Translations under genes and position numbers: made by a program | In this document: positions 8,201 through 17,284 of the stretch, piece after piece | Position numbering within the stretch: the stretch's first letter is position 1 | Layout: each line of letters opens with the position of its first letter | Notes under the pieces: generated by a model | Databases searched by the model: none | Told to the model about the DNA's origin: nothing | The model's input: only the letters and a program-made list of their open reading frames with translations | Assembly: GCA_048201935.1 (NCBI GenBank) | Contig: DBFBGR010000015.1 | Coordinates: 1 to 64,000, forward strand | Length of the DNA stretch: 64,000 bases | Reading direction: 5' to 3' | Source: MGBC124762 sp048201935 | GTDB lineage: Bacteria > Bacillota > Clostridia > Oscillospirales > Oscillospiraceae

Positions 8201-11200
8201 ACGCCGCAGGCGGCAGCCTGTTCCCCGGCTACGCCGATCTCGGCGGGGGTGGTGACGGCCCAGTCGCCGAAGGTGTGCTCGGTCTTGACCTCCTGGCCCT
8301 CGGCGTCGGTCTCCACCGCGCCGCAGCCCTGCCGGGCGCAGATATACCAGTGGTTATCGGGGTCGGTGTTCACCAAGGTGGTGAAGTCGTGGCCCAGCTT
8401 GGGCAGGACGGTGGTCTCGTCCACACCGCAGGCATCGCATTGCAAGACCGTCTGGCCGTTGGCGGTGCAGGTGGCCGCGGTGACGGCGGGCTCCACGCCC
8501 TCGTGGGTACACGCCGTCCAGCGGGGGTAGAGGGTGGCATCGGCGGTGAACACCGTGTCGGCGGTGACCTTCTCGCCGTCCTCCGCGGCGGTGTACCAAC
8601 CGTCCCAGAGGTAGCCCACACGGGCCTCGGGCTCGGCCAGGTCGTCGGCGGTGAGCTGGCCCTTGGTGTAGGTGGGATAGCACACCGTGCCGTCCATGTC
8701 GATCTCAAAGAGCCGCAGCACCGCCTCGCCGTTTTCTCCCTTCACCACCTTGGCGTGGCGGGCGGAGGAGGGGGCAAAGAACCGTGCGGGGTCGGCGCTT
8801 TCGCCCATGATCTCCGTCCACCCGGCGGTCAGGGTCACGCGCTTTTGGTCGTTGATGCTGGGTACGCCCTCGCCCGAGCCGAAATTGACCCGGTAGGGAG
8901 CGGAGGGCATTTCCAGCGCCTTGCCCAGGCGGAGGAAGCCCTCCTCCATGCCCCGGATCTGATAGGCGCACTCGGTGGTGATGGTGGGCGTGGCGTAGAA
9001 GGTCACTACGCCGGAGAAGTAGATCGGCACATTGCTGTCGTTACCGCCCTCCAGCGTGCCGCCGTACCAGTTCAGCGCGCCGCTGCCGTCAATGACCCTG
9101 CTGGTGGTCACCACCTTGCCCTTGCCCGTGCAGTCGTAAAGGTTCAGAGTGCCGTTCACAGTGAGCTTCCCGTTGAGGGTGTGGCCGTTCAGGCACAGGT
9201 CCACGGTGGCCCCCTCCGGGACGGTGAAGTCCTGGGCCAGGTCGACGGTCATCAGATAGCGCCCGCCGTCCTCTATGGTGGCGTCCGCGCTCAGGAGGGT
9301 GTAGCCTTCATACTCCACGCCGTTGTGGAGATGGGGCTTGTAGAGCTCCACCGTCTGGCTGTCCCCGGTGCCCACGTTACGGACCGCCACGCCTTTCATT
9401 TGGTAGGTGGACGCGGGGGCAAAGTGGGCGGAGTTGTCCTTGCTGTCAGGGGTGGTGATGACAACGGAGCTTCCCTCGGCGGGGGCGGTACTCAGCACCA
9501 CGGTATAAGTCCCGGTCAGCGCATCGGCCACGGTGAGCTTGGCGCCCTCCGTGTTTTTGAAGTAGATATCCGCCGTGGAACCGTTCAGCTCGGGAGAGCC
9601 GCTGAGTTTAACGATGGAATCGGCGTTGCTCAGGCAGATGGGATAAGTTCCGGCCACCTTGCCCGACTTGACCTCCACCGTGCCACCGTTGGCCCTGATA
9701 GTGCCCCAGGACTCGCTGCCCTGGGTCAGGGTGGCCCCGTCCACCGTCAGCGTAGCGAAGCCGTTGACCTCCGCGCAGGCCCGGTCCGTGGGGACGGTGA
9801 AGGTGCCGCCGTAGAGGTTTGCCGTTCCTCCGGTGTCCTTACTGTAGTCCCGCATGGCCCGAACAGCTATGTAGCCGTCGCAGACCATCTGGCCGGTCCC
9901 GGCGCAGTCGCAGAGGTTCAGCGTACCTCCGCCGCACACGTAGAGGCAATGGGCCCACTTGCCCTCGCCGTGGAGGGTGTGACCGTTGAGACAGAGATTG
10001 ACCGTGGTGCCGGCGGCGACGATGATCTGGTTGGTAAAGGTCAGGTCCTGGGTGAGGATGTAGTTACCCGGAGCCAGGGTCTTGCCCTCGTCGCCCTGAG
10101 GGAGCATATCCTGGGTCAGAGGAGTCCAACTGTCCACCACCGGGTGGTCCCCATGGGTACAGCTCTCGCCGCAGACGCTGTGGGCGTGGATGCCCAGATG
10201 GAGGGCGTGGTCTATGTCCGCGCTGATGACCTCCTGGCCCGCCGTGTCGGCGGTAAAGTACCGGGCGTAGTCCCCGCTGCCCTCTGTACCGATGGCTACC
10301 GGGCTGCTTGCCGTGGGAGAGGAAATGTAGCTGACCCCGATGGGTGCGGCGGGGGCGAAGTCGTCCCCGATGGCCAGGACGGGAGCCTCCAGGCGGAGGT
10401 TGTAATTCGTTCCGCCTTTTTCTGTGGTGTTGCGGGCAATGGTGGGGGTGCCGGAGAGGGTGACGGAGCCGCCGTAGCTGTGGATACCGCCGCCGCCGGA
10501 CACTGCCTTGTTGTCCACGATGGAGCCGCCGGACATGGTGAAGGAGGCGTCGCCGTTGACGCACACGCCGCCACCGTCGTCATAGGAGGCGTAGTTGTGG
10601 TGGATGGAGCCGCCGTGGAGGTAGAAGTGGGAGACGTTGGAGCTGATGTTCACCCCGCCGCCGCAGCCGTACTTGTTGTGGCAGATCTCACCGCCGTACA
10701 TATGGAAGATGCCCTCCACCCGGACCGTGCCGTGCCCTGCGTCTGCGCTCAGGCCGCTGGAGCCGCCTGTCACATCGTTTCCGGCGATGGCGCCGCCATA
10801 GAGGTTGAAGTTGCCGCCCTCGTTGACCTGGACGGCTCCGCCGGTGTGGGAGCTGCCATGCCCCACCGTGCCCCCGGTGATGAGACCGCCGTCAATGGTA
10901 ACGCTCCCACCGGTGACCGGGCTGGTGATGGTGTGGTGGCCGTTTGAACCGTTGCAGTCGCAGATGTTCAACGTGCCCTGCACCACAAAGATGCTGTCGC
11001 CGCTGCCGGTGTAGGTCAGAGAGTGGCCGTTGAGGCAGAGGTTGAGTACGGTGCCTTTGGCGATGGTGGTCACGCCGGAGATCGTAACGTCTTCGGTGAG
11101 GAAGACGTTTTTCCCTGTGGAGAGGGTGGTGCCCAGCACATCGCCGGCGGCGGTGATGCCGTTGCCGCTGTCCGCCGTTTGGCCCAAGGCGGAGAATATA

Positions 11201-13698
11201 TAGCTACTGGCATTCGAGGGATCAATTCTGTGCGTGTGGTCCTGGGACCAATGGGCGGTGAGTGTGTGTTCCCCCGCCGTTTTGACGATGGTGGTGTCGC
11301 CAACGTAGTCTCCGCCGCTGGCGGCGGTGTACCACCCGGCAAAGGTATTGCCCGCCTTGGTGGGCACGGGCAAAGTGCCGTAGGGCTGGCCGAAGGTGAC
11401 GCTCTTGCTGGTGTCACCGCTGAAGGAGCCGCCGTTGGCGTTAAAGGCGACGGTGTAGGTGTTGGCCGTCCACTGGGCGTAAAGGGTGTGGGCCTCGGCG
11501 CGCTGCGCCTTGGTGGTGCTCTCCACCTTGGCGCCGCCCACAGGGGCGGTAAACCACCCGGCGAAGGCATAGCCTGTGCGGGTGGGAGTGGGCAGGGTAC
11601 CGTAAGTACCGCCGTAGGTGACGCTCTGGCTGGTTGCGCTTACGCTGCCGCCGCTTGGGTCAAGGGTGACGGCCACGCTCTTGGCCGTCCAGTAGGCGTA
11701 GATGGTGTGGTTGCTGGCGGTGGTGACTTTGGTGGTGCCCTGTACCAGTGTCCCGCCGCTGGAGGCGGTGTACCAGCCGCCGAAGGTATAGCCTGTGCGG
11801 GTGGGGGTGGGCAGGTCGCCGTAGGTGGCGTTATAGGTGACGCTCCTGCTGGCCGTGTCCACCGCGCCGCCACTGGGGTTGAAGGTGACGGTGTAGGTCC
11901 TGGCCGTCCATTGGGCGGTGTAGGTCACATCCCCGGTGGGGACGGTGTCGGCGCTCACGCCGTCGCCCCAGCCGCTGAAGGTGTACCCGGTCCGGGTGGG
12001 GGTAGGGAGCGTCCCCAGCCTTTCTCCCACCTTCACCCTCCGGGCGGCCACCGTACTGCCGCCATTGGCGTTGAAGGTGACGGTATAGGTGCTCTGAGCC
12101 CAGCGGGCGTAGAGGGTATGGGCGTTGGCGTTGGTCACGGTGGTGGTGGCCTCCACCTTCGTACCGCCGCTGGTCGCGGTGTACCAGCCCAGGAAGCTGT
12201 AGCCCTCCCGTGCGGGGGCGGGCAGGCCGGTATACTTCCCGCCGTAGGTGACGTTCAAAGAGCCGTTGGCCGTGGCCCCATCGTTGTAGTTCAGCGTGAC
12301 AGCCACGGTCTTGGCCGTCCAGTGGGCGTAGAGGGTGTGGTTTTCGCCGTTTGTCACCTTGGTGGTGCTCTCCACCTTGTCGCCGCCGGTCTGGGCAGTG
12401 TACCAGCCGTCAAAGGTATAGCCCGCCCGGGTGGGGGTGGGCAGGGCGCCGTAGGCGGCGTCGCAGGTGACGCTCTTGCTGGCCGTGCTCACGCTGCCGC
12501 CATTGGCGCTAAAGGTGACGGTGGGGGTCTTGGCCGTCCAGTGGGGGTAGAGGGTGTGGTCCGTCTCGGCGGTGACTATGGTGGTGCTCTCCACCTTACT
12601 GCCACCGCTCTTGGCGGTGTACCACCCGGCGAAGGTATAGCCATCCCAACTGGGGTCGATTTCGGGCAGAACATACGGCTCCCCCCAGGTCTCCCGGTAG
12701 CGTGACGCCGCCGCCGTCGCCGTGGTAAAGGTGACGAGCATAGTCTTGGGGGTCCATTGGGCCTCCAGGGCCATGCCCCGGTTTTCTGAGTAGTCCGCTC
12801 CGGCGGCGTAGAGCTTGCTGGTGTACTTGTCCTTCCAGCCCTGGAAGCTATAGCCCTTCCTGATAGGGGCGGCGGCCAGCTTGATCGAGTCGCCGGTGAA
12901 GGTCTGGGAGGCCACTGCCGTACCACCCTTGGGATCGTAAGTGATGGTCTTGGTGGCCACCACCTTGTCCACGGTAAAGGCGGCCCGGCCCTCCACCTGG
13001 TGGTGGTAGCTGGTCAGGGCGGAGGTAGACTTGCTGGCGCCGATGTAATAGGCCATGGGGCGGGACACCGTCTTGCTGTTGCCTGTGTCGTTGACAAAGA
13101 CCGCGGTCCAGGCCCTGGTGCTGCTGCCGCCGCTTTTGTTGTCAAAGCAGATGCGGCCCAGGGAGCTTTCGGACAAAATGGTGTTGTAGTGGGTGTTCAA
13201 ATAGCTGTTGTAGGGCCGTCCGTCCAACACCTCCAGCCAGTAGTGAACGCCGCCTTTAGAGTTACGGGCCACGCTGGTGTTCACCCCGAAGGTGATGGTG
13301 TAGGCGGTGTAGGCGGGCACGTCCACCGACAGCTCGAAGGGCAGATAGAGATAGTCGGCCATCTTGAAGCGGTCCCGCTCCTTGGTATAGATGGTCAGGC
13401 CGTTGTCCCGGACCTCCACTGTGCCGTTGTCGTAGGATGCGCGGTTGGCGTCGCCCTCCCAGACACTGAAGCCGTTGTTCCAGTTGTCGCCGTGGTGGGC
13501 GCGGCTCTGGGAGTAGTCGGACAGGGTGATCCTGGGTGTCACGTTCGCCGCCGCGAGCTGGGCAGGAGCGTCCGCCCCGGTCACGTCAAGGGTCGGGACC
13601 TCGACCTGTTCCTCCGCCGGCGCGGCCAGGGCGGCGCCGGGCAGCAGGCCCAACAGCATGACAAGGGCCAGCAGGAGACTCAACACACGTTTTTTCAT
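5287..13698 (-). CDS. Giant secreted InlB-repeat, beta-helix and SLH surface protein (2803 aa)
   Basis: Cell-surface protein. Start ATG 13698 with GGAGGGA 7 bases upstream. Order: signal peptide (MKKRVLSLLLALVMLLGLLP, ending ALAA, 1-26); a unique N-terminal domain (about 50-245); eight InlB B repeats (Flg_new type, GYTFxGWYT ... LYAxWTAKT, about 250-825); a right-handed beta-helix-like region rich in LYGGxI and LNLCDC turns (about 830-1640); a ninth B repeat; two Cys-His segments (CDACG, CGVCGYTKT); long low-complexity tracts of the PGGSTV/VTVPEGG type (about 1930-2180 and 2430-2580); and three SLH domains (about 2610-2803) that should anchor it to pyruvylated wall polymers. It is last in the ECF sigma operon. 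Probably an adhesin; the ligand is unknown. Confidence 0.95.
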   Translation of the reverse strand: MKKRVLSLLLALVMLLGLLPGAALAAPAEEQVEVPTLDVTGADAPAQLAAANVTPRITLSDYSQSRAHHGDNWNNGFSVWEGDANRASYDNGTVEVRDNGLTIYTKERDRFKMADYLYLPFELSVDVPAYTAYTITFGVNTSVARNSKGGVHYWLEVLDGRPYNSYLNTHYNTILSESSLGRICFDNKSGGSSTRAWTAVFVNDTGNSKTVSRPMAYYIGASKSTSALTSYHHQVEGRAAFTVDKVVATKTITYDPKGGTAVASQTFTGDSIKLAAAPIRKGYSFQGWKDKYTSKLYAAGADYSENRGMALEAQWTPKTMLVTFTTATAAASRYRETWGEPYVLPEIDPSWDGYTFAGWYTAKSGGSKVESTTIVTAETDHTLYPHWTAKTPTVTFSANGGSVSTASKSVTCDAAYGALPTPTRAGYTFDGWYTAQTGGDKVESTTKVTNGENHTLYAHWTAKTVAVTLNYNDGATANGSLNVTYGGKYTGLPAPAREGYSFLGWYTATSGGTKVEATTTVTNANAHTLYARWAQSTYTVTFNANGGSTVAARRVKVGERLGTLPTPTRTGYTFSGWGDGVSADTVPTGDVTYTAQWTARTYTVTFNPSGGAVDTASRSVTYNATYGDLPTPTRTGYTFGGWYTASSGGTLVQGTTKVTTASNHTIYAYWTAKSVAVTLDPSGGSVSATSQSVTYGGTYGTLPTPTRTGYAFAGWFTAPVGGAKVESTTKAQRAEAHTLYAQWTANTYTVAFNANGGSFSGDTSKSVTFGQPYGTLPVPTKAGNTFAGWYTAASGGDYVGDTTIVKTAGEHTLTAHWSQDHTHRIDPSNASSYIFSALGQTADSGNGITAAGDVLGTTLSTGKNVFLTEDVTISGVTTIAKGTVLNLCLNGHSLTYTGSGDSIFVVQGTLNICDCNGSNGHHTITSPVTGGSVTIDGGLITGGTVGHGSSHTGGAVQVNEGGNFNLYGGAIAGNDVTGGSSGLSADAGHGTVRVEGIFHMYGGEICHNKYGCGGGVNISSNVSHFYLHGGSIHHNYASYDDGGGVCVNGDASFTMSGGSIVDNKAVSGGGGIHSYGGSVTLSGTPTIARNTTEKGGTNYNLRLEAPVLAIGDDFAPAAPIGVSYISSPTASSPVAIGTEGSGDYARYFTADTAGQEVISADIDHALHLGIHAHSVCGESCTHGDHPVVDSWTPLTQDMLPQGDEGKTLAPGNYILTQDLTFTNQIIVAAGTTVNLCLNGHTLHGEGKWAHCLYVCGGGTLNLCDCAGTGQMVCDGYIAVRAMRDYSKDTGGTANLYGGTFTVPTDRACAEVNGFATLTVDGATLTQGSESWGTIRANGGTVEVKSGKVAGTYPICLSNADSIVKLSGSPELNGSTADIYFKNTEGAKLTVADALTGTYTVVLSTAPAEGSSVVITTPDSKDNSAHFAPASTYQMKGVAVRNVGTGDSQTVELYKPHLHNGVEYEGYTLLSADATIEDGGRYLMTVDLAQDFTVPEGATVDLCLNGHTLNGKLTVNGTLNLYDCTGKGKVVTTSRVIDGSGALNWYGGTLEGGNDSNVPIYFSGVVTFYATPTITTECAYQIRGMEEGFLRLGKALEMPSAPYRVNFGSGEGVPSINDQKRVTLTAGWTEIMGESADPARFFAPSSARHAKVVKGENGEAVLRLFEIDMDGTVCYPTYTKGQLTADDLAEPEARVGYLWDGWYTAAEDGEKVTADTVFTADATLYPRWTACTHEGVEPAVTAATCTANGQTVLQCDACGVDETTVLPKLGHDFTTLVNTDPDNHWYICARQGCGAVETDAEGQEVKTEHTFGDWAVTTPAEIGVAGEQAAACGVCGYTKTQAIEALPVPTYDVTYTVDDYTVGEVPTQEAVVKGTSITLPGGLTRTGYTLNGWVLLDELGVPTVDEDGQEVVLSGAFAMPGRDVTFAIRWNRIDNYELKPDETIVLEDGTTITNDSGETVTIDQGGDGTVDATITLPDGGSVTITEGEDGKDQVTVPPGSQVETKPGEGDKGGLTITIGNTGNGKVDTEGGVDVTPGSSFTDKDGNTITIDSGEGGHIDPDGVVTFPEGENGKVTVTDPEGNSVEVTVPGGGEGLDVTPGGKPLVQDPDEKVIITNPDGSTTTITVPEPDPEDDGKPGSGAELDDDGNIILPGGSTVETEDKDGNKTETTIPDEGGAVTPGGDVGTRRPDRELFQVTDIDPEHVTGAIAVLGDADKMEWRKVTDPESPWIDMVPEGSADTTATLDGLAEGSYQFRYKDDGGELGASLPREIRVNNNPEGGKALTIDPAITNGTVSAVRSRVKPGFEVRLTVKPGEGYRLGTLSVTYEGGEPITPTWSTKTLTYNFEMPEADATVTATFVSTAPTHTHVWASVWSHDADYHWHACTAPGCDVTENSDKDGYGAHVYDNDQDKDCNTCGYTRTVGNPVVTPENPVELPNGGSVTKDPDTGDVTITPPAGEGGSTTITPPEGGGDVTVDPDTGEVTVPGGSTVDPGNGTKVELPNGGKVDGEGNITVPGGSTVTIPDGNGGQTEVTVPEGGEGTIKPTDDGKVEVPEGSTVKKPDGTTVTVPEGGGTIDPATGDMTPVKPDKPKPSRPSGRPGTVRPSDTETPDVPDTPTVIVDQFTDVKPSDWYYDSVKTIVAQGLMNGTSEATFSPDLDTSRAMIATILWRLEGSPESKAALTYPDCVAGSWYAKAVAWASEQGVVKGYDSGDFGPDDPITREQLATMLWRYAQAKGQDVSVGENTNILSYTDIDQAGEWAIPALQWAVGSGVMTGRGNGVLDPIGKATRAEAAAMLVRYLKNEK
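11240..12945 (-). repeat. Eight tandem InlB B-repeat coding units
   Basis: About 210 bases per unit inside the giant gene. Each encodes a YTVTFxANGG strand, a GTLPTPTRTGYTFxGWYT core and a HTLYAxWTAKT end. Units 3-8 are most alike, suggesting recent duplication and a site prone to copy-number change. Confidence 0.85.
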
Positions 13699-13726
13699 CT
13701 TTGTTCCCTCCGTGTTACATGATTTT

Positions 13727-13750
13727 TGTCCCCAGGGTCCCCTGGGGACA
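13727..13750. other. Intercistronic hairpin between the two surface-protein genes
   Basis: TGTCCCCAGG and CCTGGGGACA form a perfect 10-bp stem with a 4-base loop. On the minus-strand transcript it is followed by A rather than U residues, so it is not a classic terminator. It may be an mRNA-processing or stability element separating the 843-residue gene from the giant gene. Confidence 0.55.
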
Positions 13751-13787
13751 GCGTGGGGCGCGCATGATCATCATCCCAACTGGGCTG

Positions 13788-16319
13788 TCACCGTTCCAGG
13801 GCGGTCCAATCCCGGTTTTCTGTCAGCGCGCGCCAGCGCTCAATGCCGGTGCTACCGCTTCGGTCGTAGGTGTGGCCGTTGGTGGCCTCCTGCACGTCCA
13901 GGTAGTACCACTTGTCCGCGGGGTTATCGGGCCAGCGAAGCATGTCCCCCGTCAGTCCGTCCGCGGCGGGAAGCCGTCCCAGCATCCGGTTGACCAGCGT
14001 CATGACCTGTGCGCGGGACATGGGCTCGTCGGGGTGGAACAGGCCATCGTCGTAGCCCTTGATCCAACCCGCCGCTACGGCGCGATCCACCTCGTCCTTG
14101 GCCCAGTGGCCGTCCAGGTCGTCAAAGCCGCTGTCTGGGACATCTGCGTTGCTCAGGAAGCGGGAGGCAAGCGCGGCGAACTCCGCCCGGGTCATTTCCC
14201 GCTCGCCGCTGAAGGTGCCGTCGGGCAGACCGCGGATCAGCCCCGCCTGGAAATCGGTGGACACCGCGTTGTGATACCACCTCTCGGTCCCCACGTCCGG
14301 AAAGGGGTTTTCCTCGCTCCAATGGACCGCCCGGAAGTCCTCGGTCATCAGACGAAAGAAGATCGTGGCCGCCTCCGCGCGGGTGATGTGCCCCTCCGGC
14401 CGCACGGTGCCGTCGTCACAGCCTACGATGTAGGCAAAGTGTTCCTCCCGCTCCAGCGCGAGAAGGGGGGCCATAGGCACCGGGGTGTCGCTGAGGTCCT
14501 GCTCCTCCGGCGGTCTGGGGCGGCTGGGACGACTGGGCCGGGCCGAGGTCTCCTTCGTCCATTTGGCGTAGAGGGTGACCGCCTCGGTCACGGCGTCGGC
14601 CTCAAAATCCCACGCGGTCTCACATGTGGCGTCCTTGTACCAGCCGTCGAATTTCCAGCCGCTCTCCTCAGGTGCTGTTGGGGCGCTTGCTTTTTCGTTC
14701 CAGCTGACGCTTTGTTCGTCCGGCGCGGCGCCGTGTCCTTGAACGTCAAAGGTCACGGGGTAGGTGTTGACAGACCATTGGGCGGTGTAGACCGCATCCC
14801 CCGTCACCTTCTCCGACACCTCCGGCAGCCAGCCTTGGAAGGTATAGTTTTCCCGTTCCGTGGCGCCGGAAAATCCGGGGGTATCGTCGCCGCCAGTACA
14901 GAGGTGGCTCTCCTTCGGAAAGGCCTCGCCTTCCAGGCCGTCTTGGTAGGTGACAATGGGGAAGGTCAGCACCAGCTTGCCCACCCCGTCCATCTCCATC
15001 AGCCGTACGATAAATCGCGGATCGTCGCTGAGGAAGTGGGCCTTGTCGGCCTCGGTGATGGCGTATCCCTCGCCGGGCACGGCCACCACGCGGTAAACGC
15101 GCTCGGGGTGCTCCGGGTCGTCCTTGTCCGGGGCCATCCAGCGGGCCAGTCCGCTTGGCTCAAAGTCCGACTGGAGCGCTCCGGTGATCACAAAGGGCTC
15201 GGTGGCGGTCGCCCCTTCCTGGTCGCCCACCCAGTCCTCGCTGCCGTCCAGGCAGAGGTTTTCAAATCCGGCGATCCCGCTTTTGTTTTCCGTGATCCGT
15301 GCGCTCCCGGACAGAGAGACCTTCAGCATGGGCGAGGCCAGAACACCGCCGCCGTACTCCCGCGCCTGGTTTTTCGTGATCTCACCGCCGGAGAGGGTCA
15401 GCTGGCCGTGGTCACAGCCGATGCCGCCGCCGCTCTTCGCCGCGTGGTTCCCGGTCACCGCGCCGCCGGTCATCTCCATGATGGAGTGATCCCATGCGAG
15501 AAACACGCCGCCGCCCTCGCCGGGGCTTTTCATATCTGTGTTGGCGGCGATATAGTCCGACAGGCTTTCGTTTTCCGGCTCCACCGCGCGGCAGGCGTCG
15601 ATCTGCCCCGCTTCCAGCTTGAGGGAGCCCCAAAAGACCGCCACGCCGCCGCCCTGGTAGCTCTCGCAATCCTCAATGCTGCCGCCTTGCAGGGTCAAAC
15701 AGCTTTCGGCGCTGTTGACCACCGCCACGCCGCCGCCGGACCAGGCGCGGCAATTCTTGATGGCGGAACCGGGCTCCATCACCATGGAGCCGCTGAGGAA
15801 AACGCCGCCGCCCAGCCAATTTTTGCCGGTGCGGCTGTTGTCGTTGCGGTTATTTTGGATGCAGGCCCCGTCGCTCAGGGTGAGACTGCCGTTTTGCACC
15901 AGCACCAGCGGGCCGCTGGCCACCAGGTCCTTATCGTACCCTCCGTCGACGATCACGCTCTCCAGCCGGGCGTCGGCGGAGATCATCAACAGGGTGGGAT
16001 GGCCGTTGATGGCGCTGGTGAGGGTATAGACTTCCCGCTCCTCGGTGTCGGGATCGTCGTAGCTGGTGAGGGTCATGGGCTTTCTGATGGACGGGATACC
16101 TGTTTGCGCGGTGATGTAGAAGTCCTTCAGCAGCATGACCGTACCGCCCTCATATACCTTGCCAAGGGCCGCGGCCAGGGTGCCGTCGATCCACTCGCCG
16201 TCGGGCCCAGTCTGGTACCGCGCTTCGGGCTCCGAGGCGGCCAGGGCCAGGCCAGGCAGCAGCCCCAGCAACAGGCAGAGGATCAGCAGGGTGGAAAGCA
16301 GTCGTTTTGTGTGTTTCAT
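13788..16319 (-). CDS. Secreted beta-helix and SLH-domain surface protein (843 aa)
   Basis: The start is the ATG at 16319, which begins a clear signal peptide (MKHTKRLLSTLLILCLLLGL, cleaved after LALA); the longer upstream frame is Arg-rich read-through of the anti-sigma gene. Residues about 60-420 form a parallel beta-helix-like region with repeated GGGVFLSGS / GGGVAVVNS / LSGGEITKN turns. Two InlB-type B repeats (GWLPEVSEK and FDGWYKDATCETAWDFEADA, about 470-600) follow, then a Pro/Arg linker (RPSRPSRPRPPEE) and SLH repeats (about 625-843, including GYDDGLFHPDEPMSRAQVM). It starts 17 bases after the anti-sigma gene, so it is very likely controlled by the ECF sigma factor. Confidence 0.93.
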   Translation of the reverse strand: MKHTKRLLSTLLILCLLLGLLPGLALAASEPEARYQTGPDGEWIDGTLAAALGKVYEGGTVMLLKDFYITAQTGIPSIRKPMTLTSYDDPDTEEREVYTLTSAINGHPTLLMISADARLESVIVDGGYDKDLVASGPLVLVQNGSLTLSDGACIQNNRNDNSRTGKNWLGGGVFLSGSMVMEPGSAIKNCRAWSGGGVAVVNSAESCLTLQGGSIEDCESYQGGGVAVFWGSLKLEAGQIDACRAVEPENESLSDYIAANTDMKSPGEGGGVFLAWDHSIMEMTGGAVTGNHAAKSGGGIGCDHGQLTLSGGEITKNQAREYGGGVLASPMLKVSLSGSARITENKSGIAGFENLCLDGSEDWVGDQEGATATEPFVITGALQSDFEPSGLARWMAPDKDDPEHPERVYRVVAVPGEGYAITEADKAHFLSDDPRFIVRLMEMDGVGKLVLTFPIVTYQDGLEGEAFPKESHLCTGGDDTPGFSGATERENYTFQGWLPEVSEKVTGDAVYTAQWSVNTYPVTFDVQGHGAAPDEQSVSWNEKASAPTAPEESGWKFDGWYKDATCETAWDFEADAVTEAVTLYAKWTKETSARPSRPSRPRPPEEQDLSDTPVPMAPLLALEREEHFAYIVGCDDGTVRPEGHITRAEAATIFFRLMTEDFRAVHWSEENPFPDVGTERWYHNAVSTDFQAGLIRGLPDGTFSGEREMTRAEFAALASRFLSNADVPDSGFDDLDGHWAKDEVDRAVAAGWIKGYDDGLFHPDEPMSRAQVMTLVNRMLGRLPAADGLTGDMLRWPDNPADKWYYLDVQEATNGHTYDRSGSTGIERWRALTENRDWTALER

Positions 16320-16336
16320 GGCGATGATCTTCTCTC

Positions 16337-17284
16337 TCAAAGCTCTTCCTGGGCGGGCGCGAACAGCTGCCCGGCCAGGTCTAGCAAACGCTCTTGACTG
16401 GCCCCGGCGTCTACGCTGAGGCTGTATAGCTGGCCGGGGACCACATCGAACCAGACGACCTTGCCCGCCCCGGCGTCGTTCCAGTCCAGCTGGGCGGGAC
16501 ACCAGCCCACCTCGCCCTCAGCGTGCCGGGCAAAGTCGCCGTCCACGCCGGAGATGTCGGCAAAGTCGGCGCTTACGTCATAGGTGGGGGCAATGCGATA
16601 GGCGCACACCGCACCGTCCAGGGTGAAGGTGGTCTCGCCCACTGCCAGGTCGCCCAGGGTGAAGGCGTTGTAGTGGATGTCCTGGGCGTCCTCCGGGGCT
16701 TGGGCCAGTTGATAGCCCAAAACGCGGAAGATGTCATCCACCGTGTCCAACAGGTCGGCGGGGGTCATGTCGGAGCGGACGGCCCACTGGGTCTCATCGG
16801 CTCGCCAGCTGACCTGGGAGAGCTGTGCGTTGGAGCGCAGGGCCAGGCTTGTGCCGCCAGTGGTCCAATCCACCTGGTCGGTCCAGACCTCGCCGCCGCC
16901 AAAGAGGTCCTGGGGCTGGTCAGTCTTCCACGCCCGGAGGGTGACGGCGTGGCCGTCCCGGGCAAATTCCGCCTGGGCCACAGGGGTTTCGCTGGGGCTG
17001 GGCAGCAGGTCGTAGGTCACGTTCTGAACATCCACCGGAATGGGTAGTTCATAGCCATATCCGGCAAGGTCGGCGGCGGTGATGACGCTCTCAGACGGGG
17101 CGGGGGTCCTGCCCTGCCAGAGCAGCGCGCCAAGAAGCACGCACAGGCAGGCGGCGGCTGCGGCCGCCAAGCTCTTCCAGTGAGCTTTGAACTCGCGTTT
17201 TGGAATGGACAGAGCCTCTTCCAGAAGGTCGTCGTCCACAGCGTTCATAAACAGTAAAAACCGGGCGTATGCAAGCTCTCTCAT
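16337..17284 (-). CDS. Membrane anti-sigma factor partner of the ECF sigma factor
   Basis: 315 residues from the ATG at 17284, which overlaps the sigma-factor stop (ATGA) and has GGAGG 10 bases upstream. A short cytoplasmic N-terminus (MRELAYARFLLFMNAVDDDL, a likely sigma-binding helix region) precedes a single membrane segment (about 38-56, LAAAAAACLCVLLGALLW) and a large exported domain (57-315) with a DUF4367-like pattern. No zinc HxxxCxxC motif is present, so it is not a ZAS-type anti-sigma. Position and topology give the assignment; the external signal is unknown. Known anti-sigma factors of this layout hold the sigma factor at the membrane until released by proteolysis or ligand. Confidence 0.8.
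   Translation of the reverse strand: MRELAYARFLLFMNAVDDDLLEEALSIPKREFKAHWKSLAAAAAACLCVLLGALLWQGRTPAPSESVITAADLAGYGYELPIPVDVQNVTYDLLPSPSETPVAQAEFARDGHAVTLRAWKTDQPQDLFGGGEVWTDQVDWTTGGTSLALRSNAQLSQVSWRADETQWAVRSDMTPADLLDTVDDIFRVLGYQLAQAPEDAQDIHYNAFTLGDLAVGETTFTLDGAVCAYRIAPTYDVSADFADISGVDGDFARHAEGEVGWCPAQLDWNDAGAGKVVWFDVVPGQLYSLSVDAGASQERLLDLAGQLFAPAQEEL

Noticed and set aside
6493..10947. A 1484-codon open frame on the plus strand opposite the giant surface-protein gene
   Set aside because: It mirrors the codon bias of a GC-rich, Gly/Thr/Val-repeat gene on the other strand; the product is low-complexity Gly/Ala/Val/His sequence with no ribosome site or domain.
11240..12945. Possible CRISPR or satellite array because of regular ~210-bp repetition
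   Set aside because: The repetition is in-frame coding for InlB B repeats, with diverged units and no spacer structure.
13701..16397. An 898-codon plus-strand frame opposite the 843-residue SLH gene
   Set aside because: The minus strand has a signal peptide, beta-helix turns and SLH motifs; the plus-strand product has no recognisable feature.
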